A stretch of DNA of 64,000 bases from Edaphochlamys debaryana (lineage: Eukaryota; Chlorophyta; Chlorophyceae; Chlamydomonadales): contig JAEHOE010000090.1 of NCBI GenBank assembly GCA_016858145.1, positions 124,001 to 188,000 on the forward strand, read 5' to 3'. Below are positions 1 through 13,900 of this stretch, one piece after another. Both the position numbers and the translations under genes were made by a program. Every line of letters begins with the position of its first letter. Position 1 is the stretch's first letter. A model generated the notes under the pieces. It made no database searches, was not told where the DNA came from, and saw only the letters and a list, made by a program, of their open reading frames with translations.

Positions 1-61
1 CCTCGGCATGGCCGCGGGTGGGGTCATTGCTAGCGGAAACGGGGGGCAATGCAGGCGCCAT
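1..61 (-). pseudogene. Copy of NAR1 first exon, cut by the left window edge
   Basis: On the minus strand an ATG at 61 opens a frame beginning MAPALPPVSASNDP, identical to the first 20 codons of the NAR1-type gene whose ATG lies at 17807. Positions 1-74 match 17747-17820 without a difference. The frame runs off the window, so I cannot tell whether this is the start of a second complete NAR1 gene to the left or only a transposed promoter plus first-exon fragment. It lies inside, or directly before, an intron of the RAD54-type gene on the other strand, which favours a fragment or a nested/overlapping arrangement. Confidence 0.6.
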
Positions 62-286
62 GTCGAACTATTTGCGTTGCTTTGATCAAGTGTGAACAGA
101 CTTGCTCTGAGTGGCCCCCTGCTTACAACTTGTGCCTCTGTTACAAAGGTCAACGGCAAAACGGCCCACGCGGCTGGTCTGAGCCCCCGCGAACGTATGG
201 GGCAGTCCCGTGCGGATGGCGTGATGCGATGCATCCCGTCCGTCCCACCGCCGCCCGCGGCGCAGGGCCATTCGCACCACCATTCT
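1..286. repeat. Segmental duplicate of the NAR1 5' region (other copy 17747-18027)
   Basis: About 285 bp are shared with 17747-18027 in the same orientation. The first 74 bp are identical; the rest differs by scattered substitutions and small indels. The shared part covers the first exon and roughly 220 bp upstream, that is, the likely promoter. Similarity stops at about 286, where this copy continues into the polypyrimidine-rich end of a RAD54 intron. Confidence 0.85.
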
Positions 287-341
287 CTTCGCCCGAAGCT
301 CCAAGCAAGTCATCAAGCTTCCAAAACATACCTGCCCTTAA

Positions 342-2413
<2,072 letters not shown>

Positions 2414-3031
2414 AAGGACACCCTAGGCACCTATGCCTGCGCTAGGCACCTATGGGCAGAATGAATGAGTGCGTGAATGGAGGGTCAGACGGCCCTTCAG
2501 AAAGGAATGGGCGCTGAAGGACCTGGAGGATTTCTAGATAGAGGGGGCCGCGCGTGGGGGCGGACACAGTCCCAGAAGGATGGGGGGTCGTGGGGACGGA
2601 CCTGGGCACTAAGCGACTTGCACCAGGCACCGACTGCGATGGGCTTTCGAGTCACGGCTCGCGGATGGCTTCGCCGAGGGAGGCGAGGGGCCAACGGACG
2701 GGGGGGGGGGGGGCGGGACGGACGCAGTGAAGCCAGGCAGGATGTATGACTGTGTGTCTCAATGCTGTGTAGCACGCACGGGGAGGCTGACGAGTTCGTG
2801 CTGGATGAACTGGAGGGCCCATACCTTTCTTCATGACTAGCGACCCGCACTGTATGTGTACTAGCAGGCTTTGTTGACTTCTTAAGTCAAACCGCACTTG
2901 GAGCGGCAGAGACGAAGCTAGCAGGCTGACCTTGACGTAACAAAGGCGCTCACCAGCAGGGCTGACGGGACGTCTGACAACTTTGTTACAAGGAACGCTC
3001 CAATCAATTCGGGGGGAAAATTGCTCCCCTC
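2414..3031. other. Spacer between RAD54 and the next gene (convergent 3' ends)
   Basis: No gene seen. It holds the 3' flank of the RAD54-type gene. At 2515-2537 there is a second copy of the end of its last exon (GACCTGGAGGA then TTTCTAGA), about 125 bp after the real stop. A short direct repeat CTAGGCACCTATG occurs twice at about 2430-2455, and there is a G run near 2700. Confidence 0.5.
2986..2990 (-). promoter_or_regulatory. TGTAA polyadenylation signal
   Basis: Reading TGTAA on the minus strand, 42 bp after the stop codon of the gene ending at 3032. TGTAA is the usual algal nuclear polyadenylation signal, and the position fits a short 3' UTR. Confidence 0.5.
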
Positions 3032-4067
3032 TCAACTCTTGGCCATTGCTCCTGCTGCTGCCCCCGCATGGGCAGCAGCCGTACTCGTCTCGCTGGGCAG
3101 GGGCGCACCCAGCCCGCGTTGCGCGCGCCGCCCCTTCCCAGCCCCCCGCCCCCGTTGCCGCCCGTCCACCCCCGCCGGCGGACCCTGCTGGCCCTCTGAG
3201 CCGCCTCCTTTACAGAGCCCCGCCAGCAGCGCCGCGAGCTGCACCACCTCCAGTAACGGCTCCGCTCTCTCCAGAAGCTTCCTAGTCTCACGGCCGCAGT
3301 ACTCCATGGCTTCCGCGACCCCTTCCCGTACTTTAGCCGGTACGCCCTCCACGTGCGGCCCCTTGCCGTCCAGCTCCAGGAGCAGGGGGCCCATCAGGGG
3401 CTGGACCGAGGCCAGAGTCTCTTCGTCCAGAGCCGCCTCAACCTGAGGGAGGAAAAGGAAAGGGCGGGTTGAGAGGGGTATTCGCTCGGATGTGACCGTG
3501 ATGCCGGACTGCCAGACCACGCCTTCTCCCCGATTCCCCCTGTGGGCGCGCCGCACCAGGTTGGGGCACCCTGCCGCACACATGGCTCACTCCAGCCAGA
3601 AACTCCTGATCTGACCCCGCTAGCAGCACTGCTTAGCTTCGACTTTCCACATCTTGCTGCTCACCAGGATATCGTTCACCGCCTCCAGCAGGTCTCGAAG
3701 GAACCTCAAGGGCAGGTCGCGGCCGGGACCCGCGCTGCCGCCGGCGCCGTGCTTGGGGATGCAGGACAGCTTCCTCACCTCGAAAAAGCGAACGCCAAAG
3801 GCCTGCAGGCGGCAAACACGAAGTTGGGCCCAGCTGGGCCTCAATGGGCCTGGGGCTGGGACTGCGGCAATCGATGGCAATCGCGCGCAGCTGCGGCCAA
3901 CTCGCTCGCTCCCAGCTCGCTCAGAGGCCGCTAGAAGCTCAGCACGTCTCTGTGAGACCACACACCTGCACCAGCTCCAGTGTGCGTTCCTTGTCGTCGC
4001 GGCGCGCGCTCAAGGCCGCGAAGTTCCGCGACACTCTCGCCGCGGCTTGCTCGAGCGTGTCAGTCAT
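3032..4067 (-). CDS. Unknown protein, three exons, 216 aa
   Basis: Exons on the minus strand: 4067-3966, 3802-3665 and 3442-3032, with CAG|GTGTGT and CTG|GTGAGC donors and phase 0 introns. The start MTDTLEQAAARVSRNF is the first ATG of the frame. The protein is mostly predicted helix: an N-terminal segment with many charged residues (RRDDKERTLELVQ), a middle LPLRFLRDLLEAVNDIL, and an acidic LDEETLASVQPLMGPLLLEL. The last 60 residues are Gly/Arg/Ala-rich and basic, which suggests nucleic-acid contact or simple low complexity. I see no signal peptide or membrane span. The second exon could also end earlier (GAG|GTGAGG), but the chosen model keeps the frame. I do not recognise the family. Confidence 0.6.
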
Positions 4068-4437
4068 TTCTGATCGGTCGACAGTGTGTGTGATGGCTTC
4101 AGTGTCCGCTGAGTAGTGGAAATGGCCGATCAAGCTGCAGGCCAGACGTCCTGAAAAGCAGTCGTTTGACCTCGCGACATCGCGATCCGTACCGTGGGCC
4201 CAGGCTGGGAGGCTCTGGGCCCTGCTGGCCCCGACTGGCGCTGACCAGTAGCTGACCACACAAGGCTCAACAGCTCCACACACGCTCCGTCATCGTCACC
4301 GCCCAATGCGGCATTGTGGCGCATCCAGGTCCCGGGCCCCGGGGCGTCAGGCCTGCCGCAACACAGGAGACCAAGGGCCAGCCAACCCCTATACATCTAC
4401 TCTACCCCCAGCAGCCATTCCACCTGGAGACACGCCT
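4068..4437. other. Spacer, 370 bp
   Basis: Upstream region of the gene starting at 4067 and 3' flank of the gene ending at 4438, both on the minus strand. No gene or clear regulatory motif seen. Confidence 0.4.
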
Positions 4438-6842
4438 TCAGCCGCTCGCCTCCCTCGCCTGCTCCCGCACCCACGCCAGCACCGCCCCCGCCCCGGCCTC
4501 ATCACCGCCGTCCACCGCTCGCTCCTGGGCCGCCTCCACCGCCTCCCCCCAGTCCACGGGGAAGCCCTCGCGCCTCATCCACTCCAGCGCACCTAGGGGC
4601 GCGCCCCTCACGCCGCCCCAGACCGCCTGCGTGAAGACGTGGCTGGGGCCCAGCGGCAGGCCCAGGCGGTGCCGCAGCAGGCCCAGGGTCCGCAGATCGC
4701 CGTTGTGGGCGGCCTCCACGTAGGCTTGGCCGTCGGCCTGGGGCGGCGCAACGGGCGGGGGACAAGGATTGACAAGGCGGCTTGGTTGCTTCTTCACACA
4801 TCTAGCAAAGGACTCGTACGCACTGTCAAGGCAGCCCCTTGACCAATGCCAAGGTGCTGGAAGGCAGGCGTGCAGGCCAAGGACCGCCACAGATAGACCT
4901 CTGAGCGCGCGCTGGAGCACCTCGGCGGACTGGGAGGTCGGCCCCATGCCACCCCCGGCACCTTAGCAACCCGGCACTCAACCCTATGTCGAGGCCCCGG
5001 CCCGCACGCCAACCCACCACGCCCCGCGGACCCGCAGCCTTTCGCCGCAGATGACCCGCACCCCACCTGCCAGGCTGCCACCCCCCGCACCCTCCGAGCA
5101 CACCCGTAGCCCGAACGCACCGGCGCCGGCCAGCCCTGCTCCGCCACCAGCGCCAGCGCCTCCTCACAGCCGGACGCAGCGGCCGCGGACCAGTGGCTCG
5201 GCTCGTCCCCCAACACGCAGCCGCTCTCCAGCAGCCAGCGCAGCACCTCGGCGCTGCCGCCCCGCGCCGCGGGCTCCAGCATCTGCTCTAGGAAGCCGTC
5301 AGGAAGCTGTACGGCAGCATCGGCGCTTGAACGCCCCAGCAGGCGGCGCAGAACCGGTAGGCAGCCCTGCCCGGCCGCGGCACGTGCCCAGCCGTACCGC
5401 GCGTGCTCGTACCGGCAGCCCCGCTCGTCCAACAGGTCAAGGACCTCCATGTGGTTGGCCTAAGTGGCGGGGGCCAAGGGGCAACGGGACGTGGTGAGGT
5501 GTAAGCACGGGGAGTACGGTAGCGGCAAGGAGACGGCAGCGAGCGCGCTCTTTGGGGTAGGACGCCCGGCTTTTCCCCCCGGATAGGGCGCCCATGCTCA
5601 ACACACCGCCCAGAGGCCTGTGCCAGCCCATTGGGACAGGGGCACGCAAACCCCGGCATCGAAAAGCTAGGGCCCTCCCGGCCTTTGCTCCTTGACCCTC
5701 CGCACATTTCCGCGCACACCCAAACCCGCACGCACCTGGGGCGGGTGCCATATGAGCTCCTCATTGACCGGCAAGCCCCGGTCCAGCAGCCATCGGAGCG
5801 CGTGCGTCTGGCCCCTCGCCACGGCCCCGCACAGCGCCCCCGGCGGCGGGGCCAGCCCGTGCGCCGCCGCCCACTCCAGTCGCTCCACCGCCGCAGCGCC
5901 CTCCACCGCCTGCACCAGCTGATGGTAGACGCTGCGAGAGGGGCTCCCTGCGCCTTGCGCCTGAAGCCATATGCACTTGTCATGCCAGTCTGACTTGGAG
6001 CTGGCGAGTGCCGCATCCAGGAGGGAATCTCGGTCGCTCCCGAAAGAGCACGCCGCCAGGCCGCCGGCCGCCTCCCACAGATGCTGCAGCGCGGGCAGCT
6101 CGCAGCCCTCCGCCGCTGCGGCCAGGACCGCTGGGGCCCAGATCCGGTCCGATCTCCAGCCCGGAGATCGCTCCAAGAGCCGGTGCATGAGGCCCTCGTG
6201 GCCGCCCTTGGCTGCAGCTACTGCCGCCGCCTCGTGAGGTAAGGCACCATCAGTGTCGACGTCGGCGTCGGCGTCGGCCCCTGCTGAGCCTGGTGCTGCG
6301 CACCACTCGCACACATCCGTGGCTCCGGCGCTGGCGGAAGCTACAAATGCGTGTGCCAGTATGGCGTGTAGCTTGTAGTCGAGGCGTCCCGACGCGACCA
6401 GCCATTGTAAGGCTTCGAGCATGTCCGCAGCGGCTGCCGCCTCGATGGCCGCCATGGTCAGAGTGCAGCCTGCTGCTGCCAAGGCCACGTCCAGGTTTGC
6501 ACTGACACCGCTAGCGGCCGTGAGACATACCAGCTGCAGCCGCTGGGGCAGGGTAAGGCCGCGGCAGGCCTGGGGCGACGACCAGTGCCCCGCGAACATG
6601 GCGGGGGGCACGGGATGTGTGAGTGTCGCCACGCGCGTGTCGTGGAACAGCTCCGCCAGGTCGCGATTGACGACGCGTAGGATGCAGGAGACAACGTTGC
6701 TGGGTAGAAAGCTAGCTATACGCAGGAGGATGTCCGGCAGGCATATGCGCGAGAGGTCTGGGATCGCAGGCTGGCTGCCCGCTCCGTCTTCATATATGCT
6801 TTTTGTCATCGTAGACGGTGTTAAGGCAACCCTGGAAATCAT
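4438..6842 (-). CDS. F-box-like / ankyrin-like repeat protein, 581 aa
   Basis: Exons 6842-5736, 5459-5121 and 4737-4438; all lengths are multiples of three, with CAG|GTGCGT and CCG|GTGCGT donors. Residues about 28-66 (LPDILLRIASFLPSN then CILRVVNRDLAELF) look like an F-box, the segment that docks substrate receptors on SCF ubiquitin ligases. The rest is a series of roughly 30-residue helical pairs of degenerate ankyrin type, such as ADMLEALQWLVASGRLD, GGHEGLMHRLLERSPGW, GQTHALRWLLDRGLP, GSAEVLRWLLESGCVL and GDLRTLGLLRHRLGLPL. Such F-box/ankyrin-like proteins form large families in volvocalean algae, mostly without known substrates. The start could instead be the second Met at 6809. The ankyrin assignment is from pattern, and the function is inferred. 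Confidence 0.75.
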
Positions 6843-7976
6843 GCGCTACCTCAGCTCAAGTAAAAGGCACAAGGCAAACTGCCTGCCCTGTGAATTGCTG
6901 CAACACTTGTCACTCTAGTTACTGAGTAAAAGGTGTTGATCGTATGAGAATGGGTCCTCTCTGCTCCGACCGGTCACGCCGTCTTGCGTGTCCATCTGCA
7001 ACGCGGAACGCCCCGCCTCCCCGCCCCCCCACTCCGCCACAAGACTACAAACCTGAGCGGAGCGGCAAGTACACAATTTCACAAATCAGACAGAATACAT
7101 GTGTGCGTTACTGTGCGTGGGGCCCTGGCCCTTAGCTACCCTGTTGCCCTCGCGCGCGCGTCATCGCGCCATCGACGTTGCCCCAGCCGCCAGCATGACC
7201 TTATGGACCGAGACATGCCAGAGTCCAATTTGCCAAATCTAGCAGAGGGTCGACGGCAACCGCTAACTCTCGCGCGCCGACCTGGACCCCCCCTTTCGCA
7301 GCTCCGCCCGACCGCCCCGTGCTCCAAGGCCCAGCCCAGGACGCCCAGCAGGATCCTGGGCGGGCTCCCCCACCGCTTATGTCTTCCCGGTAGCGCGTAG
7401 TGGACAGGCAACTCAAACTCCACCAACCGACAAGCTGCTTGACAAGGGTCACGGCGCCACTCAAACACCGTCCAACGCCCGGTCACAGGGACACCGGCCC
7501 GCTCGCCTCGACCGTCGCGCTCATCACATGCCCTTCCCACCCATCCAAGCACCTTCTTTGCCTGATGTGCATGACCAGCCCAGCTGGCGCCCACTCGCAG
7601 TGTGGCCAAGCAGCAAAGGCTAGGCGCACGTCCAGTTTGCGGACCGCAACCACTGGATGGCAGGTGCGCTGCCACCCCGTCCAATCAACCCATTATCCAT
7701 GCTGTGCCACACGCGCGGATGACCACGTCAAGCGAGCAAACCCATAACCTCACAGGACAGGACTTGCTGCTAGGCTGTTGCCGGTACCAAAGGGTGTCCA
7801 TACACAGCCATACCTTCCGCAACCTCGACCAACTCGGAGGACGAGTCTACCCGCCGAGGCCCACAAGGCCGTTCACTCGAGGAGAAGCCTTCTGGTTAGC
7901 TCATATTCACCCTCAAACCACGTCCAGCCCAGCAGCCTGCTGGACGAGGTCCAGCCGGGATCCCTCCGCTGCTAGC
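6843..7976. other. Spacer, 1.1 kb
   Basis: Upstream region of the F-box/ankyrin-like gene (right of 6842) and 3' flank of the gene ending at 7977. It is relatively AT-richer near 7050-7110 and otherwise featureless to my reading. Open frames here have no splice-consistent continuation. Confidence 0.4.
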
Positions 7977-9223
7977 TCAGCCCCCCTGGCGCGCCCAGGC
8001 GTGCTCCTCGCAGTGGCGGTTGAAGCGAGAGGAGCAGTGGTCTGGGGACGTGCAGCGAGCAAGCAGCTGCATGGTCCTGCACATTGGGGGGCCGTGAAAA
8101 GAGTGAGCATGCAGGTGTGGTGATGAGCATGGGCGTGGGAGGGCGACGGGCCTCACTGCCTTAGTGCCCTGGGCCTGGTTGCATGCCGTACGCACCCCTG
8201 ATGTACGTCGTCGTACAGCCCCCCGCGGAAGGCCTCGCAGTCGTACGCACGTGCGCTCGCCATGAACGCAACCGCCAGGCGGCCGGCGTCGCCCGAGCTC
8301 AGCAGCCACTTGCGCTCCTGCAAACACAGCGCCGGGGGGCACACAGTCAGAGCTCGCTGAACAGACCGACCACAAACTGGGAGAAAGCGAAGCTAGGGCA
8401 AAGTGGGCATGGTCTTTCACACAGGGGAACAGTGCAGGAAGGCATGGAGCCCGCAACCCTGCACGCACGCGTGAGTCCTGGACCCGCGGACAACCGACCG
8501 AGAGGAAGCAAAGCCACGGCGACAAGCGGGCGCAACTGAATTGCCACACAACGTAACCCGCACCTGTGGGTCCGGGAACGGCCGCTCAGGCTCCTTACGG
8601 CACACGCCCAGGTGGTACGCGCTAGTGGAGCGCGCGGCTGCGACCCGCGCGCTCTGCAGCTGCGAGGCCGCCAGAAGCTCCTCACAGGCGGCAGCGACGA
8701 CACGAAGCAGCTCAGGCGGCACGTGGGGAGGAGGCGTGCGCCGGCGCGGGCCCCTCTGCGGGGAGCTCGAGGCGCTCAGGCGGCGGCGCACGGCGGGGCT
8801 GCTGGACTCCCGGGGCAGGTGCGCCAGAGCCGCGGTGCGCAGGATCTGCGGGGAGGGGCGGATTGATGCAGGGGAGCGGTGCAAGAGGCGGAAGGGTCGG
8901 GATAGGACACGGGCGGGCGGGGCGGCCGCGGAAGCGGTAACTACGGTACAGGGGGGCGAGGAGCTACCGCGCCTGAGCAAAGCGCCGTATGCCCTGCCTC
9001 GCTGCCCTTTTACCCGCTCAAAGGGCAAGACGGGGCGAAGGACTAAGATGGGAGGAGGCCAGCACAGCGCTTGGGGGCACCTTGACGGTATGCCCCGCCC
9101 TGCCCGACTCACATTGTTCCATGCAGACCCCGCCAAATCTGGAACGAACGCCGCCTTCTGATCGGAGCCAAATAGCCTCGACCAAACCTCACAAGCACCC
9201 ATTGGCTGGAGCGCCGTCTGCAT
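7977..9223 (-). CDS. Unknown protein, four exons, 204 aa
   Basis: Exons 9223-9113, 8845-8564, 8317-8196 and 8076-7977. Donors are AAT|GTGAGT, CAG|GTGCGG and GGG|GTGCGT, and phases (0, 0, 2) close exactly. The protein starts MQTALQPMGACEVWSRLFG. Its middle part is Ser/Arg/Pro-rich and then helical (LLRVVAAACEELLAASQLQ). It continues with the well-ordered ERKWLLSSGDAGRLAVAF and AYDCEAFRGGLYDDVHQ, and ends in a Cys/His-rich stretch, CTSPDHCSSRFNRHCEEHAW. The spacing of Cys and His could bind zinc, but it matches no zinc-finger class I can name. No signal peptide or membrane segment is seen. I do not recognise the family. Confidence 0.65.
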
Positions 9224-9425
9224 CAGGGGAGCAAGCGGGCAGCCAGGGCAGCGCGAGTGACCACCAAGGGACGGGGCCCCGAGGTAAGTAACGAGTGTGG
9301 CGCCTGCCCTGCCGCCTCCGCATACTATGCGGGGCTAGTAGCCCCGCTGGGTCCCTCCCATGCAGCCAGCCAGCCAGCGCAGAGTGCCCGCCCTGCCGGC
9401 CCCTGGTAATGTCCAGCCCAGAGCA

Positions 9426-10937
9426 TCAGCCCACCTCGGACGTTTGCACAGTCCCGTCCACCATCCGTCGCTCCAGCCTGCCGTCTGTCAGGAAGCGCAG
9501 CTCCTGGATTCCGCCCGCCGACCTATATCCGCTGCCCCACGCGAAACCCTCTCCCGCCGCTGCCAGACCGCGGCGGCTACTAGACGCCAAGCTGCCTGCC
9601 CCCCACGCGCTGTACGTGGAGATGCTCGACGTTGCTCCCCATACCCCTGCTGGCCCCGGGCCCGAAGCGACTGCCCACTGACTCCCCGCTTGCGCCGTGC
9701 TGCTCCCTTCACCCCACGCTCTGCCTATCCCACACGTGCTTGAGTCCAGCATGCCAGCGTTAGCGGGGGCTCGGCTCGGCCGATGTCTGGGGCTGCCTGC
9801 AACCTCTGCGTCGCTTCCGCACGGCCGCTTGTGGAAGGCGGCAAGGGACATGGTCGCCGCACGCTTGCGCCGGCTGGACCTCTCCGGCACGACGCTTGAC
9901 GGCCGCAGGGGACCCTCCTCGGAGATGCTTGGTTGCTGGGAGGAGGCCGCCGTGGCCGCGGGCGTAGCCGCGGGCGCAGGTGCTGGGGCCGGAGGGGGAT
10001 CAAGGTCCGGAGCTTGAGCGCTGGCGGGGGCCGGGGTGGGGCCAGGGCTGGGAGGTGGTGGGGCTAGTGCAGGGGGCGGAGAGCGGGGATTGGCTTGGGT
10101 GGAGGGAGGGGCGGTAGCGGCGGCGATGGGGTCGGGGAAGGCGAGGGAGGACGAGCGCGAGGGCACACGAGCCTTGAGCCTGACTCGCCTGCCCAGGCTC
10201 GTGGCGGCAGCGGAGGGCTCTGCTGGGCTGGGGCCGCCGTCACCGGCGGAAGCCTGGCGGCGCGCAGCGTCAGAACTGCAGGGAGCGAACTCCAGCGCCT
10301 CCGCCTCCCCTGCAGCATCCGTGTCGCCAGTCCCCACACCACTGCCGCTGCCGACGGAGGCTGCATGCTCCCCGGCATCTTCGGCAGCGGCGGGTGCAGG
10401 CGGATCCTCCGCCGAGCCCGCCGCGCTTGACGCTGCGGTGACAGCAGCCGGCGGCTCTCCACCAACCCCAGCGGCTGCGGCCGCCTCCGTCATCTCCGCC
10501 GGCCCCTCATCGCACAACGGCCCCTCGGCCGCCATATCTGCTGCAGCTGTCGCCGCCGCAATCGCCTCCGCCGCCTCGACCGGGCCCTCCACTGTGATCC
10601 CCAAAGAGGCTTCGGCAGCTCGCGCGTGTGGCGCCTCGACCGCCATGTCTGCAGCGGCTGTCGCGGCTGCCACGGCCGCTGCTTGCAGGGCCGCTCCACC
10701 GCCGTCAGCCGTCCGGCGTGCCGCGGGCCCCGCAGGGGCCTCCGCAGCGGCTGCTGCTGCCTCCACCGCCATCGACGAAGCGCCGGCACACATCCGTGCC
10801 TTTCCTCCGCCGGTCTCGCCAATCGCGGCCTCCGTCTCATCATCATCCGCCTCATCCATGGCCGCCCCCTCGTCATCAGTCGCCTTTGCCGGCGGCGCCC
10901 ACGTAGCCGCCGCCGCCGTAGCACCAGCGTCGGACAT
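9426..10937 (-). CDS. Alanine/proline-rich low-complexity protein, about 503 aa
   Basis: One open exon on the minus strand ending at 9426. The frame is open as far back as 11594, but the part before the ATG at 10937 (MSDAGATAAAATW) reads like spacer, so I place the start there with limited confidence. About 300 residues are Ala-rich with scattered Glu/Asp, then comes a Pro/Ala tract (APAPAPAATPAAT). The C-terminal 130 residues are more balanced: SRRKRAATMSLAAFHKRPCG, a Gly/Ser/Trp-rich stretch, and the end GGIQELRFLTDGRLERR, VDGTVQTSEVG. The basic SRRKR patch could be a nuclear signal. The ordered C-terminus and the length argue for a real gene, but codon composition in such GC-rich DNA can mimic one. 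Confidence 0.5.
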   Translation of the reverse strand: MSDAGATAAAATWAPPAKATDDEGAAMDEADDDETEAAIGETGGGKARMCAGASSMAVEAAAAAAEAPAGPAARRTADGGGAALQAAAVAAATAAADMAVEAPHARAAEASLGITVEGPVEAAEAIAAATAAADMAAEGPLCDEGPAEMTEAAAAAGVGGEPPAAVTAASSAAGSAEDPPAPAAAEDAGEHAASVGSGSGVGTGDTDAAGEAEALEFAPCSSDAARRQASAGDGGPSPAEPSAAATSLGRRVRLKARVPSRSSSLAFPDPIAAATAPPSTQANPRSPPPALAPPPPSPGPTPAPASAQAPDLDPPPAPAPAPAATPAATAASSQQPSISEEGPLRPSSVVPERSSRRKRAATMSLAAFHKRPCGSDAEVAGSPRHRPSRAPANAGMLDSSTCGIGRAWGEGSSTAQAGSQWAVASGPGPAGVWGATSSISTYSAWGAGSLASSSRRGLAAAGEGFAWGSGYRSAGGIQELRFLTDGRLERRMVDGTVQTSEVG

Positions 10938-13900
10938 GGTTAGCGCTGCGACTATCGCAAACGCCCCCGGGCGTGCCGCTGCCGCCTCGGCTGCAATAGC
11001 GGCATCAGCAGGGACGGCGGGCTGGCTGAGTGCGCCCCTGCCGGAAGGGGCTGCCGGGGCGGCGATACCCTGCAGCACGGGAACCCGGGAAGGGGGCAGA
11101 AGCCGAGGGCCAAAAGAGTAAGCGCAACAGACGTCCAAGCCTCCAAGCGCCTGCTTGTGAGTGAGGCGGCCTGCAGCAACCCCGGCCTGCCCCCGTGCTC
11201 TTCCGGCGCAACCAGCACCAACGGCCCTACCCTGCTCACCGGCACGTGCGCTGCTGGCCAAGTGGCCTTGATGGCCCAGTCCACCAACTTCCCACAGGAG
11301 GATCGCTCCACCGCTTAAACCAGGCAGTTGAGCAGTTGGAACCCAGTTGAGACGCGGCCTGCAAGATGTGTCACAGGGCAAGACGTGTCTGAGCAAGACG
11401 TGTTCCCGCACGACGTGTCGACTAGGCGGTGGGGGGCCAACCGCCATGGACTCTGACAGCTGCGTGCAGGTGCGGTTCTGCTGGACTCTCCCTACAGCTT
11501 TGCGACCGTCAGTGCACGACTCACCGGAAGCGGCCTGGCGCTGAACGCACGCCGAACGTATGGTTGTAATCGGATTGGGCGAACGAGCGCACACCAGGCT
11601 CAGCTCTTACGCTTTCGCCTCCGCTTATATGTGCCTGCGAGCGATGGCAGCGATTCCAGAAGCGCCGGGACGTTAAGGGCGCCAAGGTAACAGAAAGGGC
11701 AAATGTTCAGGCGGACCCGCAACGCTATAAGCCGTGGGACACTTCCGCCTGCCATTTGCCAGTGACTACAATTGTGTCAGCAGATAGGTCAGAGAGCGCG
11801 CACACACGTGACGCCAGCAGTTAGCGGTCCCCGAGGCTGTGGCTCTGCACCAACCCTCACCTCCGAGTTGTTGCACCTTACAGCTGCGCTGTGGGCTCCA
11901 CGGATAAGCCCACGCTAGCAGGCCACCGGCACCACAAGAATAGGCATCCACCTGTCGCTTATCTCGACTCCCTGAGAGCGTGTCTATGCGGTCGTATGAA
12001 CATTTCACGCTTTCGAGAGTAGTGAGTGGCCGGGCGGAGTGATACCCGGGATTGTGATTGCCGGAGCCTTTCAGCTCTAGTTTCGAAACCGTGCCGAAAC
12101 CGTGCCGTGTGGTCTGGCCTCGCCCCCCTCCCGCCCCCCCCCCTACCTCGCCGACCCTTTCCGTCCCCCGTCCACAATCCCTCCCGCCAATCAAAGCTTA
12201 CCCAGCGTGCAAGAGCGAGCCATCCAAGCTAGGCCACAGCCTTTCCCATTCCCCCTACCTTCGCCCCCACTTTATCCGCCCCCACTCGAGTCCTGCCCGG
12301 CGGCTCATCATATCCCTACCCTACCGCTCGCCACCTCACTCTTGAGGTCCCGCTGGGTCACTGCCACGCCAAGCAGGACGCACCAGCAGTCCGGCGGAGG
12401 GCAGACTGCCGTGCTGCATACTGGTGTGCACCTCCCCCCATTGATGCCCCTGTGGCCGTGTGCGGCACGCTGCGTTTTGCAGGCTTCTCGCATGCATGCC
12501 TGGGTTCCTGGCTCGCCCGCCTCCTATGTGGCAGCCTGCTGAGTAAGCAGGCAAGGCTTGTCTCAGATTAATCGGAAAGCGAGATGTCAAAGGGTACTGT
12601 AGCTGCCCGAAGGCAGAGTAAGGGCTGGGCCCCGTGGCCCCTTCCCCCACCCTTTTCCAACACTAGCCGGCACCCAAGAGCATGCGGTTACACCCACGGC
12701 ACGCAGAAGCTTGGACCCGGCCGCCATCAATCCGTTAGAACCCCGCACCACGCGAGATGGCGCACTCATTAGAAAATGTGATTCAAAATACTGCGCTGCA
12801 CCCAGTCCCTGACGGCAAGGAACGCTGCGCTTGCCCGCACCGACACGCACCGCCTCTAGCGTCCCGCGACAACGACCCTCCTCTTCAGTACCCAACGCGG
12901 CCCCACCCACGCCCCGCCTTCCGCCATTCCCCCCCTCCCCCCATGCAGCACTCTTCCTGGCTCGGGGCTTCCACGTGGGTAAGCCCCCGCTCACTTGAAT
13001 GCCAACCGCGCAAGGATACACTCCACCACCTCCGCCCCCCTCCGGCCTCGGGCGCACAATCGACGAAGATAGACAGACGGCAGCTAGCAGCCCGAGCACA
13101 CGCCACGGCACAGCCAGGGCGACGTCGCCCAAGGACTAGCTGCCCGGCAAGCACGAAGTCCACCCCACACCACACCGGACCCCACCAGTACCGCACACCC
13201 ATACGCCACCGCCACCGCCACAACCCCGTGTCACCGCCGTTGTCAGCACACCGAGCCAGCACGTCACCCTCACATCACACCGCACCACACCACACCAAGC
13301 ACACGCCATCGCCGCCGTGTGCCATTCGCCATCGCCTTGCAAAACCACCAGAAAGCAAGGCCGGCCCGGTACTGCTCCTACGGTACACATGGCTCGTACG
13401 TGCCATGCCGTACTAGTCGGCCAAGGCGGGGAAGCTGATCTCCTCGCCGTTATTGCCCGAGAAGTAATGCTACTAAGCTCCCCAAGCACACGGCGCGCAA
13501 CAAACTGCCGACCCCTTGAATGGACCAATGAGGCTGCTGGTTGCAGGACCTGTAAACCGCACCGGCCCCACCCCAGGTTTCAGCCACCACCCCCGATCAA
13601 CCCAACACGCCTCACCCATTTGGGCGCTGACAACAATCTCCACACAATTGTGGCGGGAGGTAGGCACAACAAGTCAGGGTGTCTGCCCAGGACAGGGACA
13701 AAGGCACAAGTACGCAACGGCGGCCCTGATAACATCACAAAGGCGTCCCACTAGTCCCACACGCCTGATGCCAGCTGCTGAGCTCATTTCCACACATACC
13801 AGATCTCAAATTTTCGCCAGACCCGCGCGTGCCCGCTCCCGTCTCTCGCTCTCTGTCGATTGCGCCGCATGTCTGTCGCGTATGCATGGCTGCAAATCTT

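Noticed and set aside
10036..11121. 361-codon plus-strand Ala-rich frame
   Set aside because: It is the reverse complement of the Ala-rich minus-strand gene; GCN/NGC codons mirror each other. The minus strand has the ordered C-terminus.
12026..13416. Several 60-220 codon frames on both strands
   Set aside because: No splice partners, no conserved-looking segments, and overlapping frames of equal quality on the opposite strand.
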